A DNA stretch of 64,000 nucleotides from Otatea glauca (taxonomy: Eukaryota; Streptophyta; Magnoliopsida; Poales; Poaceae), in the NCBI GenBank assembly GCA_036346275.1, contig CM070721.1, positions 55,639,869-55,703,868 of the forward strand, written 5' to 3'. The translations under genes were made by a program, and so were the position numbers. The notes under the pieces were generated by a model. It did no database searches. It was not told the origin of the DNA and saw nothing but the letters and a program-made list of their open reading frames with translations. Within the stretch, counting starts at the first letter, position 1. Every line of letters begins with the position of its first letter. This document shows, piece after piece, positions 30,401-41,780 of this stretch.

Positions 30401-31985
30401 TCTCCATCGTGGCGCGCGGCGCGCCACTACGAGCAAGCTAAGGCTCGCCACCGCCATCTTTCCACCGAAAAAGCTCTTAGAGCATCGGTGTAACCTAAGG
30501 GTCCTATTTCACCACCGATGCGCCAAGAAGCACCGAGATGGTCGCCACGATCGCGCGTCACGAGGAAGAAGAATGGCGTGAGGACAGTCAGCGGCAAAAC
30601 CAGAGAAAAGAAGAGTTGGTCGTTGTTCTAGGATGCCCGTGAAGCTCTAGGCTCAATCGATTTTAAAGGTCAAAGCCTATTGGGCATACTCTACCGCTCC
30701 CCTTTCTCGCTTCGCGAAATGGCGAAGAGGTGGGCGATCGCTCGTGTTCGCCCAAAGAACGGATGAAGAAATGGAAGTCTCGGCAACGCTTATCACGGTA
30801 TTTATAGCTTCGGAAAGTGGCAGCCCAAATGCGCTTGAACAGACGAGGAGTTGCGGCTGGTTCGGTTTTGACCGCCGGCGAGGTAGCACGGCTTCACCGC
30901 GTGAAATGACGCGGATGGACAGGGTATGGCGCGGAGCCTCGAGGCACTTCGTGGCAGCGCAACAAGTCCGGGCGGCGCGAATGCGCCGAGATGCAGAGGC
31001 GGCGCGAAGAAACGAGAGCTCGAGCTCTCCTCGAGAGAGAGGAAAGGGCGAGCAATGGAGAGGAGGTCGACAAGTGGGTCCGCCCCACCGGCAGCGAGAG
31101 GAAACGCCCACGCTTGCTTGCTACCGCCAAGTCACCGCAGCGTCCGGCCCGCATGTCAGCGAGGGGAGACGAGTTAAGATAACTCTGGCCGGGACAGCTC
31201 CCATGTGTGCATTAAAACGGCTATCAAATCATGGTAGAATTTTTTGAAACTTTGTTAACATCCTCCTCTGTAAGTGTTTATCTCCTGGTAAAATTTTCAG
31301 ATTAAAAAGCCTAACAAATAATTAATTAAAATTCTGACACTGTGGACTGGTACAGGAATTAAATTTTGGTATTTTATTTATTTGAAGGTGTAAAATTATC
31401 AATTATTTTCCAAACTTTTTATGGAAGTTAATTTTGTCTTATGGACATCTCCCAAAAATTTGAAGTCAAAATCTCGAGTGAATATTTTATAAACATTCTG
31501 ACATGAAGATTTCTTGTTTTTAATAGTCTCTATTTTTAAATTTTTAGGATTCTTTTCCTATATGATAAGTTCCTGAGATTTTTATCAGATGTAAACACTG
31601 CTCTAAGGGTGCTATGGTAATTTTTATGGCTCCTGATAAATTTCTATTATTTTTAATTAATTCTGACTTTATTGTTTTTAGTCAAAGAGAGAGAGTTAGG
31701 ATATTTATTTTGTCCCAAATCAGCACCAAAGATTTTTACTAAATATTTTTACTGGTTTACCAGATTGGTCATGGCCAAATGGTAATTTTTCAAATTTTTA
31801 CTTTTGCCTTCTTACCATTTTCCATTTGATAAATTCTATTTATTGGACTTTTCATACAAAGCATAAATCCAAGAAAATCCAATAAAAACCAATAACATCA
31901 AGAAAACTCAGAAATAATTATATTCAAATCCAAAATATTCATTTCTATTTTATTACATACTGTTTTTCATTTTCGAGATGTTACA
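27452..31985 (-). repeat. T2 3' LTR (complete, 4534 bp)
   Basis: On the plus strand it starts TGTGAGACCC and ends GATGTTACA. It aligns along its first 1.77 kb with 62198-64000. A minus-strand TATA box (CTATAAATA, plus 30799-30807) is the likely start of transcription. The middle is AT-rich (29150-29990) and the promoter-proximal part GC-rich (30050-31200). It differs from the 5' LTR by many small changes centred on CAG/CTG and on homopolymers. Open stretches in the GC-rich part occur on both strands and are not taken as genes. Confidence 0.88.
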
Positions 31986-31999
31986 AATCTACCCCCCTT
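31986..31999 (-). promoter_or_regulatory. T2 polypurine tract
   Basis: The minus strand reads AAGGGGGGTAGATT directly before the LTR start TGTAACATC, the primer position for plus-strand DNA synthesis. Confidence 0.85.
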
Positions 32000-32047
32000 G
32001 CAGAAATCTCGCCCCCGAGATTTGGTGGGTCGAAGGTAGAAAAGGGT

Positions 32048-32175
32048 CTAAAAGAAATCAGGAAATTCTTCTTTAAGTTTATCTTCTTGTTCCCAAGTCG
32101 CTTCTTCTTCCGTATGGTTACTCCATTGTACTTTCACCATCTTATGAACTTTATTCCGAGTACGCCTTTCTGCTT
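32048..32175 (-). pseudogene. T2 pol C-terminus: chromodomain
   Basis: On the minus strand this short piece encodes the last 42 residues of T2 pol, including KVQWSNHTEEEATWEQED and ending at a TAG (plus 32048-32050). The WSNHxxEEATWE core is the plant chromovirus chromodomain signature, which targets integration to chromatin. The rest of pol is 23.5 kb to the right, from 55698, because T3 interrupts the gene here. Confidence 0.88.
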
Positions 32176-35161
32176 TGTAAGGACCCGAATCCACTGATTC
32201 GAACCCACTGTGTTTACCGCACTAGTCCCAGGATCAACGCTAGTGCACACAGCTTAACATTGGTACATATCACATCATACACAACGATCATAGAATAATA
32301 GTTCATTTATTGATATAGCTAAATGTATGATCTTATGACCAACTTACATTATTAAGCCACGCAGGGCAAGACTGAGGATATGAACTAATAATTAAGCAGC
32401 GGAAAGTAGAAACGTAGATAGCTCATCAGTTCACCACAGCAACCAACAAGGCTCTAATTCTAATGACTCGTGGTCTTCTTGACCTCATCTTCCAACACAG
32501 TGTAGATTCTTCAACCGTTGATTATTGTTGTTTGGCAAGGGTGAGTACTTAAAGCACTCAACAAGTTGTGCAGTAATGCAATTCTATTTATCTATATGTA
32601 AGGCTTATTCCAAAGGATAGGCTATCATGGCTATTTTGCAATAAGCAACATTTATGCACAAATACAATAATAGATTGTAAAGAATGTAAAACGAATAGCA
32701 ATAATAAATAAATTCAAGATTTCTCAAGTAAACCAAGTTTCCAATCCTAAATCAAGTTCCAACTTACCATATGGCAATCCTGCCATCCCAACCAAGTTGT
32801 CCGATTTATTAAACTAACCCTTAATCAGAATTCCGAGCATTGCTCAATACCGCGAGCACGGCTATCCGAATAGTTTCACACTCTGCAGAGGTTATGCACT
32901 TTACCCACGTGATACAACCAAACACCACAAAGGCGAGAGATTATAACAAAGCCTTTACAATGCTCTATCTTAATCCGTACTACCCGCTAAGGTTTCAACA
33001 TCGGCGGTCTCAGAACCACATCCGTGGCCCCTCTTGCGCCATGTGAATTACACTCGATCCGAACTCACACCGACCACGATAGTATCAACATTAAGACTTT
33101 GCAAATTACTCACTAGGTGGCCCATACTGTATATGTGGTTGCATGATTGACTCAGTCAAAGGCTTGCAAGGTTAAGTCCTTAGTGTGATCAAGGCAAGAC
33201 TTCCACATACCATCCGCCCATCGGGCCCACCTTGGCCTCCTCGCCTTGCCACTTGCCCCAATCTAAGTGATTATCACCCAGTTGATTACTAAGCACCACA
33301 TGCCATCAACAATTCAACATCGCTATGTGACATGACTCGCCACAACAACTCAATCTCATCGTGTGATCCCACATGACACACAAGTTCATAACATTGTTCC
33401 ATATTCCATTAATCAAGATTAATTATCAATGGTGATGACACATGTGATGACGTGGCATGGCTAAGCAACTAATACGAACTAAACCTCCAATGTTGATTAT
33501 AATTATTAACCAACTATATTAAACCAATCTAGGGTGACAATGGATCATGGCATACAATGACAAGGTAGGGTATAGACCAATCTGGTATTTTAGCTAAGCC
33601 CAAACTAATTTGAAACAGCTTGTATAATTGAATTATATGCAATAGTGTAAATCAAACATAGCAATTTTACAAACATGGGTTCAACATGATCAAAGCACAA
33701 CTTGCCTTGAATAGGTCCTGATCTTGATCTGAAGTTTGCTCTTGAGTTGTTGGATCTTCCTCCAAGCGCCGCACAATTCAACGCCTACGCTGCATCAAGA
33801 AGAAAAGCAAATAAATACCAAAACAGAGAGCAATTAAACTCCAAAATCAATTAAAATTCACCATTAAATAGATCTCAATTTTACAAATTTTTAGAAATTT
33901 GAATCACTCAAATCCGAGTTAAATTGCAAAAGATATAGCCTTTGAAGTTTGAAATAAATAATCAAATTGCTAAAATCGAAAATCGAATTAATGATTTATT
34001 TTTAAACCAAAACTGGTTTATGACGTCAGCGTGACATCAGCATGACGCAGCGCTGGACCGACCAATCGTGGCCGACGCGTGTCCCGGTCCATGGATCGAG
34101 TCCACAGCTGCGGGTTCGACCACGCGAACCCGCACGACGCCGCTCGCGCTGACACGCGCGACGATCCGTTGGCTCAACCAACGGCGCACTGGGCCTTCCA
34201 TCACCGATCCGACACCATGCTAGCGATGACGTGGCTTACCGACACGCATTCCACGCCGCGAGATCCGACGCCTCGCCCAAGATCCGACGGTTGCAAATGC
34301 TCGCGAGGTTCGACGATGAGCTCGGCGGGCGCGCTCACCGAGACCGAGACGGCGCGAGCCCGACGGCGCTTTGGCGATCAACAGCAACGAAGACGCTCGA
34401 ACCGCCGCCTCCCGGGCGATTCCAGATCTGCCCTCAACGGCGGCGGAAGGACACCGGCCGGCCACGAAACGAAGAAAACGGCGGCGGCGCTCGGCGTTCA
34501 ACCCAAAATTCGACGAAGGCACGCGCCTCGCTCGCGCTTAGGGCTTTTGCTCACGGCCTCCCAACAACACGGCGCACTCTCTTATAGCCATAGAGTCCGC
34601 GTTCTCGCGGCTTCCGCCGCGGTGTCCATGGTCGACACGAGCCGGACTCGAGTCCTCATCCGAGACGACGCACTGTGCACCGACACGCGGCAGGTGAACG
34701 GCGCCGATTGTCTCGCGACGCGCCTTCATCCGTGATCATCCGATCCGCATCCAACCGCGCAGATTCAATCGCTCTAGGGTTTACCCGAGATGGGCCAAAT
34801 GGGCCGCGATTCTCCGCCGCGACGCAAGACAAGACACCCGCCGCCCATTATCGCTCGGGATTTTTCAAAGGTTTTCTCAATTAAATTAATTCTAGAAATT
34901 CATTTAATTTGTTTTAGGCAATAAAATAACTGAAAATCCAAGAAAATCTCAAAAATACTTTGAGACATTTTGGACTTAAATAAAATATTTTTGGCAAAAC
35001 TTTATTTTGACTTTGCACAGATTTAAATACTTTTGAATAAAAGCAATAAACTTGATTTGAATTTAATTCAAATAAATCCAAAAAATCCAAATAAATTCCA
35101 AAATCACAAATGCACAATTAAGCAAATAAAACTTAATTAAGCTGAATTTTGGGATGTTACA
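32176..35161 (-). repeat. T3 3' LTR
   Basis: 2986 bp, TGTAAGGACCC to GGGATGTTACA on the plus strand. Contains a minus-strand TATA box (GCTATAAGAG, plus 34579-34588), a GC-rich promoter-proximal block (34040-34850) and a TGACGTCA palindrome at 34021-34028. It is 65 bp shorter than its partner at 52647-55697, through many one- to few-base gaps. Confidence 0.92.
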
Positions 35162-35173
35162 AACCTCCCCCTT
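35162..35173 (-). promoter_or_regulatory. T3 polypurine tract
   Basis: The minus strand reads AAGGGGGAGGTT directly before the LTR. It is identical to the tract of T4 at 45007-45018. Confidence 0.87.
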
Positions 35174-36328
35174 AATGTAATCTCGACCCGAGATTCAGTG
35201 GCTAGCTAGAGAATAGGTTCGAATTTCGACTTCAAATCTTCTTCTCGCTCCCGTGGCTTCACTCTCGTAATGATTGCTCCATCAACTCGCAAAGCGAATA
35301 GTCTTGTTTCGGGTCTTGCGCCCATAACATCCAAAATTTTGATCGGTTGCTCTTTATAAGTCAAATCTTCTTGCAGACTCTATCGCATCCAACGGGTTTG
35401 TTCTGCTGGCACTCGAGACACTTCTTAAGCCGCGACACATGGAATACATCATGCACTCGCCAAGGATCGAGGCAATTTAATCGATAAGCTACCTCTCTCG
35501 ACGGCTCGTAATCTTGAACGACCAACATATCTTGGTGCAAGCTTCCTTTAACGTGAAATCTTTAACGCCTTAAGAGGGGTAACCCCGATACACATGATCT
35601 TCTCGTTCAAAACTCAAATCTTGACGACGGTTGTCCGCGTAGCTTTTCTCGTCTTGATCGTGCTATCTTCAACCTCTCTCTCGATCATTGCGACTTGACT
35701 TTCTGGCTTCCTCGAGAATGTCCGCCCGAAACCAATCGCTCTCTGTTTCATTCCAATTCAATGGAGTACGACAAGCACGCCCATACAACGCCTCAAACGG
35801 TGACATCTTCAAAGCTAGCTTGATAACTATTATTGTAACTAAATTCGCATATGGCAAACACTTATCCCATGTCGTAGCATAAGCTAAAGCACAAGCTCTC
35901 AACATATCCTCTAAAATCTGATTTACTCTTTCTCGACCATGCATCCGCGGGTGATATGTCAGATCAAATTCAAACGGGTCCCCATTGCTTCGCAACTTAT
36001 TCCAAAACCTTGAGGTAAATTGGGTACCTGTCTTCGACACAATCTTCTTGGGCACTCCATGCAAACATACAATCCTTGACATGTACAATTACGCCAAACG
36101 ATCTCCACAGAGGTGGTCTTTCATCGATGAAATGAGCGACCTTGGTTAGACGATCCACTATAACCCAAATGGAATCGTAACCTTTCTGAGTCTTAGGTAA
36201 ACCGGTGATAAAATCCATTCCGATTTCCTCCCACTTCCATTCCGGAATTTTCAACGACTGCAACAAACCTGCGGGTCTTTGATGCATAGCCTTTACTCTC
36301 TGACATACGTCGCATAATGCAACATGCT
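35174..36328 (-). pseudogene. T3 integrase C-terminal part and chromodomain
   Basis: Begins, on the minus strand, in the second half of the integrase zinc finger (CDVCQRVKAMHQRPAGLLQ) and continues with EEIGMDFITGLPKTQKGYDS, which has the first catalytic Asp. Then come LHGVPKKIVS, QILEDMLRACALAYA and MSPFEALYGRACRTPL. The last 350 bases hold a badly broken C-terminal region and the end of a chromodomain (about 35200-35290). The second catalytic Asp region reads KTG where SDR/SDK is usual. Frameshifts are frequent and many fall at CAG/CTG sites when compared with T4, so some may be sequence errors. Confidence 0.82.
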
Positions 36329-39300
36329 TGTAACATCCCAAAATTTGGCTTAATTAAGTTTTTGTTGTTTAAAAGTGCATTTGTGATTTTCTGGAATTTA
36401 TTTGGATTTTTCTGGATTTATTTGAATTAAATGTTATTTTGGGTTTATTGCTTTTTATTCAAAAGTATTTAAATCTGTGCAAAGTCAAAATAAAGTTTTG
36501 TCAAAAATATTTTATTTAAGTCCGAATGTCTCAAAGTATTTTTGAGATTTTTCTTGAATTTTCCCGATTATTTTATTGCCTAAAACAAATTAAAGGAATT
36601 TTTGGAATTAGTTTAATTGGAAAATCTGTTAAAATTTGAATGTTGTTGGGCCGAGCCCAACATCATGTGGCGTCAGAACCCGCGTCCGGTGCGGCCCGGT
36701 CCACCACGCTGGCCGCCGCGAGGAAACCCTAGATCGGCGATCGCTCATCGCGATCCAATGGCCCGCAGAGGCCGCGTGTGTGTGCGCGCTTTAGCCGTCG
36801 GATCCGACACGCCGCCGCAACGCCGCTTGTCGCCTCCGATCCGACTCGAGTTCATCGCCGTGACGCCACGGACTCTTTCGCCGCGTGGGAGCGCGGACGC
36901 CGAGGCTATAAAGGAGGAGGTAGCGCCGAGGTTCGCAAGCCGCCGCATCTTTTGGGTGGAAAGTTTCGCGAGCAACCGTAGAACGCCGCCGCAAGCTCGC
37001 CGGAGTTGAAGTCCGCAGCCGCCGTTTTTGCTCAAGCACGCCGCCGCTCGGCCGGTTTTCGCTGTGTGGACTCGAGATCTGACTCACCGGCGCCGCCGAC
37101 TACTCTACCTCACTCACGGAGACGCGCCAAACGCCGCCGCCTTGGTCTTCGCCTTCAAGTCCGGTAAGACATCACCGCCGCGCCGCCATCGCCGGACCAG
37201 AGCTCTGCCGCTTGATCTAGATTGATGGTCGATGCGCGCCACGCCGCCGCGATTGATGACCGTCCGATCGGGTTTCGTCGGATCGATCGAACCGGGTTGA
37301 GCTAATCGCAGACGCCCACGTGTCGGCGCCGGTGCCGAGGCGCCGTGAGCCGAGTCTACCGTAAGCCAAAGACGAGTTCGTAGACTCGACCCATGCGCCG
37401 AGGACACGTGTCGGCGCGGATTGGCCGAGACCAATCGACGCCATGCTTGCGCGCATAATTACATTTTTCAATTGGAAAATATTCCGATTGGAAATTCCGT
37501 GATGATGACGTCATCATGAGGTCACGCTGACGTCATAAATCGATTTTTCAGTATAAAAATAAATCTGTTAATTCGTATTTTCTGATTTTCTGATTTCAGT
37601 ATTTATTTCAAACTTCAAAAGGCTATATCTTTTGCATCGTAACTCGGATTTGAGTGATTCCAGTTTCTAAAAATTTGTAAAATTGAGATCTATTTAATGG
37701 TGAATTTTAATTGATTTTTGGAGTTCAATTGCTCTCTGTTTTGGCATTTATTTGCTTTTCTCTTCTAAGACGCTGTAGACGCTGAATTGTGCGACGCTTG
37801 AGGAAGATCAAGCAACCCAAGAGCAAGCTTCAGATCAAGATCAGGACCTATTCCAAGGCAAGTTGTGCTTTGATCATGTTGAACCCATGTTTATAAAATT
37901 GCTATGTTTGTTTTACAATATTGCATATATTTCAAATATACAATTGTTTCAAATTAGATTGGGTTTAGCTAAAATACCGATTGATCTATACCCTACCTTG
38001 TCATTATATGCCATGAACCATTGTCACCCTAGATTGGTTTAATATAGTTGATTAATAATTATGATCAACATTGGAGGTTAGACCGTATTAGTTGCTTAGC
38101 CATGCCACGCCATCACATGTGTCGTAATCATTGTTAATTAATCTTGATTAACGGAATATGGAACAATGTTATGAACTTGTGTGTCATGTGGGATCACACG
38201 ACGAGATTGAGTTGTTGTGGCGAGTCATGTCACGCAACGATGTTGAATTGTTGATGGCACGTGGTGCTTGGTAATCAATCGTGATGATAACTTAGATTGG
38301 GGCAAGTGGCAAGGGCGAGGAGGCCAAGGTGGGCCCGATGGGCGATGGTATGTGGAAGTCTTGCCTTGATCACACTAAGGACTTAACCTTGCAAGCCTTT
38401 GACTGAGTCAATCATGCAACCACATGTCCGTATGGGCCACTTAGCCGAGTAATTTGCAAAGTCTTAATTTTGATACTATCGTGGTCGTGTGAGTTCCCGG
38501 TCGGTGTAATTCACATGGCGCAAGAGGGGGCCCGGATGTGGTTTATGAACCGCCAGTTGTTGAAACCTTAGCGGTAGTATCGGGTTAAGATAGAGCATTG
38601 TAAAGGCTTTGTTATAATCACTCGCCTTGGTGGTGTTTGGTTGTATCATCGTGGGTAAAGTGCATAACCTCTGCAGAGTGTGAAACTATTCTGATAGCCG
38701 TGCTCATGTATTGAGCAATGCTCGGAATTACTGCTTAAGGGTTAGCTTAATTAATTGGACAACTTGGTTGGGATGGCGGAATGCCATGTGGAAGATGGAA
38801 TTTAACTTAGGATTGGAAACTTGGTTTACTTGAGAAATATGAATTTATTTATTATCGTTATTTGTTTTACATCCTTTACAATCTATATATCAGATTCGTT
38901 CATAAATGCCGCTTATTGCAAAATAGCCATGATAGCCTATCCATTGGAATAAGCCTTGCATATAGATACATGGAATTGCATTCTCAGGCACAACTTGTTG
39001 AGTGCTTTAAGTACTCACCCTTGCCAAACAACAATAATCAACAGTTGAAGAATCTACACTGTGTTGGAAGATGAAGTCCAAGAAGACACGAGTCATTAGG
39101 GTCCGAGCCTTGTCGGTTGCTGTGGTGACCGATGAGCTACCTACGCTTCTACTTTCCACGCTTAATTATTAGTTTATATTTTCGCCTTGCCTGCGTGGCT
39201 TAATAATGTAAGTTGGTCATAAGATCATACATTTAGTTATATCAATAAATGAACTATTATTCTATTATCGCTGTGTATGATGTGATATGTACCAATGTTA

Positions 39301-39376
39301 AGTCGTGTGCACTAGCGCTGATCCCGGAATAGTGCAAGAACACAGCTGGGTTCAATCGGTGGATTCGGTCCTTACA
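36329..39376 (+). repeat. T4 5' LTR
   Basis: 3048 bp, TGTAACATCCC to GGTCCTTACA. TATA box CTATAAAG at 36906-36913 in a GC-rich block. Two TGACGTCA palindromes lie at 37506-37513 and 37528-37535. The rest downstream is AT-rich. Compared with the 3' LTR (45019-48084) the changes cluster at CTG/CAG words and at runs of the same base. Confidence 0.92.
36906..36913 (+). promoter_or_regulatory. TATA box of the T4 5' LTR
   Basis: CTATAAAG, 577 bp into the LTR. The same box is at 45592-45599 in the 3' LTR. It marks the likely U3/R transition and start of the genomic RNA. Confidence 0.65.
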
Positions 39377-39380
39377 GAGG

Positions 39381-39391
39381 TGGTATCGAGC
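39381..39391 (+). promoter_or_regulatory. T4 primer binding site (altered)
   Basis: Reads TGGTATCGAGC four bases after the LTR end. T2, T3 and the left element have TGGTATCAGAGC, complementary to initiator tRNA-Met. The missing bases are at a CAG, one of the many CAG-centred differences in T4. Confidence 0.75.
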
Positions 39392-39585
39392 ATACCGACC
39401 GTAGGTCTTGGCCCTAGATAGTTTGGAGGTGTCTTGAGTGTGTCCAAAATTATTTTCTAAAAGAAAATCTAAGCTTGACTAATAAAACCCTCTCGACTCA
39501 TCTCATTCTCTACTTCGCTTTGCTAAATTTACCCGCTTTACTTGCCGCTTTGGTGGAGAACTTATTCCAAGTTCTTGTGGAGCGG

Positions 39586-40305
39586 ATGCCGATCGTTCGA
39601 CCTTTGAGGAGATAGTGGCGGCTACGCCATGGAGCCGTGGAGAGTACTTCGACGCTTGAGGTTTCTATCGCCCACTTTACCGAGGAGGCAATGGTCGTTG
39701 AATGGTGTACACCGAGGATTTATTTGCAAGTTGATCATCTACGCGGGAGAACGAGGAAGCTAGCAGCCAATCAACATCTCCGCCGTAAGATTCTCGTGCG
39801 AGGTTGCAATTCAGAGGTCGCCGACTTGCTCTTCGCCGTGTCTCGCCGCGACTACGCCGACGAGCTTCACGACTCGGTGTTCGACTTCACCCAGACGCTC
39901 AAGCATGCCAAGACGACGGATCGAGGGGAGCGAGTGTGCTACAACGACGCACCTTGCGAGTTCGCCCTTGCCGGGAGGATCATATGAGAGAGACTACCCA
40001 GAGCCGAGATCGTACGAGGCACTCGAGTAGCAGAGCAGAGCTCGAGGTGACCCGTGCTTCACCATCGGGATGATCACCGAGCCGGGAGAGGCCCCGAGGC
40101 GCTTGAGGACGAGCCGAGCGCGTGACTCGAGAGTTCAGAGCCACCGAGGAGTCCGAGGAGGATCCAGAGGAGCGAGAGGGAGCCGAGGGGAGTGCAGACT
40201 CGTTGTTGCAGAGGACCCAGAATAGGTCATCGGGATAGGTTTGCTCCGATGCCACCCACCCGCCGGTATGCGCCGGATCGCCTCACCCAGGTGGTGGATG
40301 AGTGA
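39586..40305 (+). pseudogene. T4 leader ORF upstream of gag (extra ORF, frameshifted)
   Basis: Starts ATG 39586 (MPIVRPLRR) and ends near TGA 40303, before the gag ATG at 40579. Homologous to the T3 leader ORF at 51690-52431. The recognisable core, in changing frames, is EWCTPRIYLQVDHLRG, then a gap, then SRRDYADELHDSVFDF, with an acidic, Ser/Arg-rich tail. In T3 the same part reads YEVAIQEVARLALRRVCRDY. The spacing of an aromatic strand segment followed by a helix with repeated Ala resembles a double-stranded-RNA-binding fold. That resemblance is my inference. Not a known enzyme of the element. Confidence 0.6.
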
Positions 40306-40578
40306 GTGTCGACCTTGAGCCGTGTTGAGACTCGAGTGTGAGTCGCGTCTTTAAGTTAGTCTTTACCTTTCTAGTGGACGTTAAGGTTGCGTGTTTAGTT
40401 TGCTTCTTTGTATTGCCGAGTGTGCAAGATGTGTTGCAGAGCTTGTAGGCTTAAATAAGCACCATACCAAGTTAAATAAAGAATTGTTCAGTTTGGGTAT
40501 AACCTATCTCCCGCTTTAGAAATTCTTACTTCTCATCTATGCTACATCTACCTTTCCTAACCTAAGAGGCAATCATCG

Positions 40579-41780
40579 ATGGTGAATACTCGAGGAAACA
40601 ACGGTGCTTCAGAAGTGGATCGTCGAATGACAATCCCAATGATGGAGGCACCCTCAACCACCGCCGGTGGACATGCAGAATCCGGAGCATTCCTTGCAAA
40701 GACAGACTCAATCGATGCAGATAATGATGCAAAGCAGATGCAAAGAGATGACCAATGCAAAGAAGAAACCACAACAATCCCGCAACTCGTAACAATCATG
40801 GTGGACCTCGACCTATGTCCAAGCTATCGGATTTTATGAGGACTAGGCCACCAACTTTCTCTCGAAACGTGAACCCTTTGGAAGCCGATGATTGGCTTAG
40901 GACCATTGAGAAGAAGCGCACATCACTCGGTGTGAGGGCAATGAGAAGGTGCTCTACGCCTCATCAACTTGAAGGAACCGCCGCAGAATGGTGGGAGAAT
41001 TATCGTGCCGCCATGGAGCCCCGCAAGAGATAACCCAGGAGGAGTTCACTAATGCTTTCACAAGATCATGTCCCGCAGGGAATGATGGATCTTAAGAAGG
41101 AGGAGTTCGAGCTTTGAAGCAAGGAGGCCAACCAAGGGTCGAATACCAATAAATTCACTCGCTTAGCTCGTTATGCCCCGAGGACGTAGCGACGGATAAA
41201 GCTAGGCGCCTCGCTTCATGAAGGGATCAATTCAGATCGCAGTGGGGCTGATTACCCACAATTTTCCGGATTTTGTGAGCCGTAAATAAGGCTTTAATCC
41301 TAGAGGACAAGCGCAAAGAGCTAGGTGAAACCGTAAGCGCTTGATGAACAATCGTGGTGGACGCCCAAACCATCTACGCTTGAGGATGTCACCCAAAGAA
41401 TTTGCTAGATTTCAACCACCACCGGGAACAAGACATCAACCCCTACACTCGCCACGCCAATCGAATTTCCACTCCCAGCGCAAGGCAACAATGCACCAGA
41501 GGAAATCAAGAATCAGCAGTGAAGAGATGCTATACTTGCAATGAGCCGTGGCACTTTTCAAATAGGTGTCCACGTAGGAGGCATCACACCGCCTCGTTTC
41601 AACCAGGAACAACACCCGCTAAAGCACCAACATCGAGGAAATCGTGCACCAAGCCAAGCCGAGCAACGCCGCGATCAACAAAGGCGTGGAAGAATCAACC
41701 ACATCACCACGATGGAGCTCGTAAGCTACGCACGTCAGATCGGGTAAGTTCTGGTCAACTCGAGACTGCTACGCTTTGTT
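40579..41780 (+). pseudogene. T4 gag
   Basis: Starts at ATG 40579 (MVNTRGNNGAS), as in T3. Recognisable pieces are MSKLSDFMRTRPPTFS, NPLEADDWLRTIEKKR, HQLEGTAAEWWENYRAAMEP (about 40966-41025) and the zinc knuckle CYTCNEPWHFSNRC (41528-41569), CX2CX4HX4C, in which Trp replaces the usual Gly. Many small gaps relative to T3 destroy the frame between about 41030 and 41400. Gag forms the virus-like particle in the cytoplasm in active relatives. Confidence 0.8.

Noticed and set aside
29955..31247. Possible captured gene in the GC-rich part of the T2 LTR
   Set aside because: No conserved domain, open on both strands, and positioned around the LTR TATA box, so best read as promoter and leader sequence.
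34079..34735. Long open stretch in the GC-rich part of the T3 left LTR, and its counterpart at 54642-55451
   Set aside because: It lies wholly inside an LTR, both strands are open because of high GC, the frame is not kept between the two LTR copies, and no domain is visible.
36617..37225. Several overlapping open stretches in the T4 LTR promoter block (again at 45331-45922)
   Set aside because: Same situation: GC-rich U3 sequence open on both strands, frames differ between the two LTRs, no known motif.
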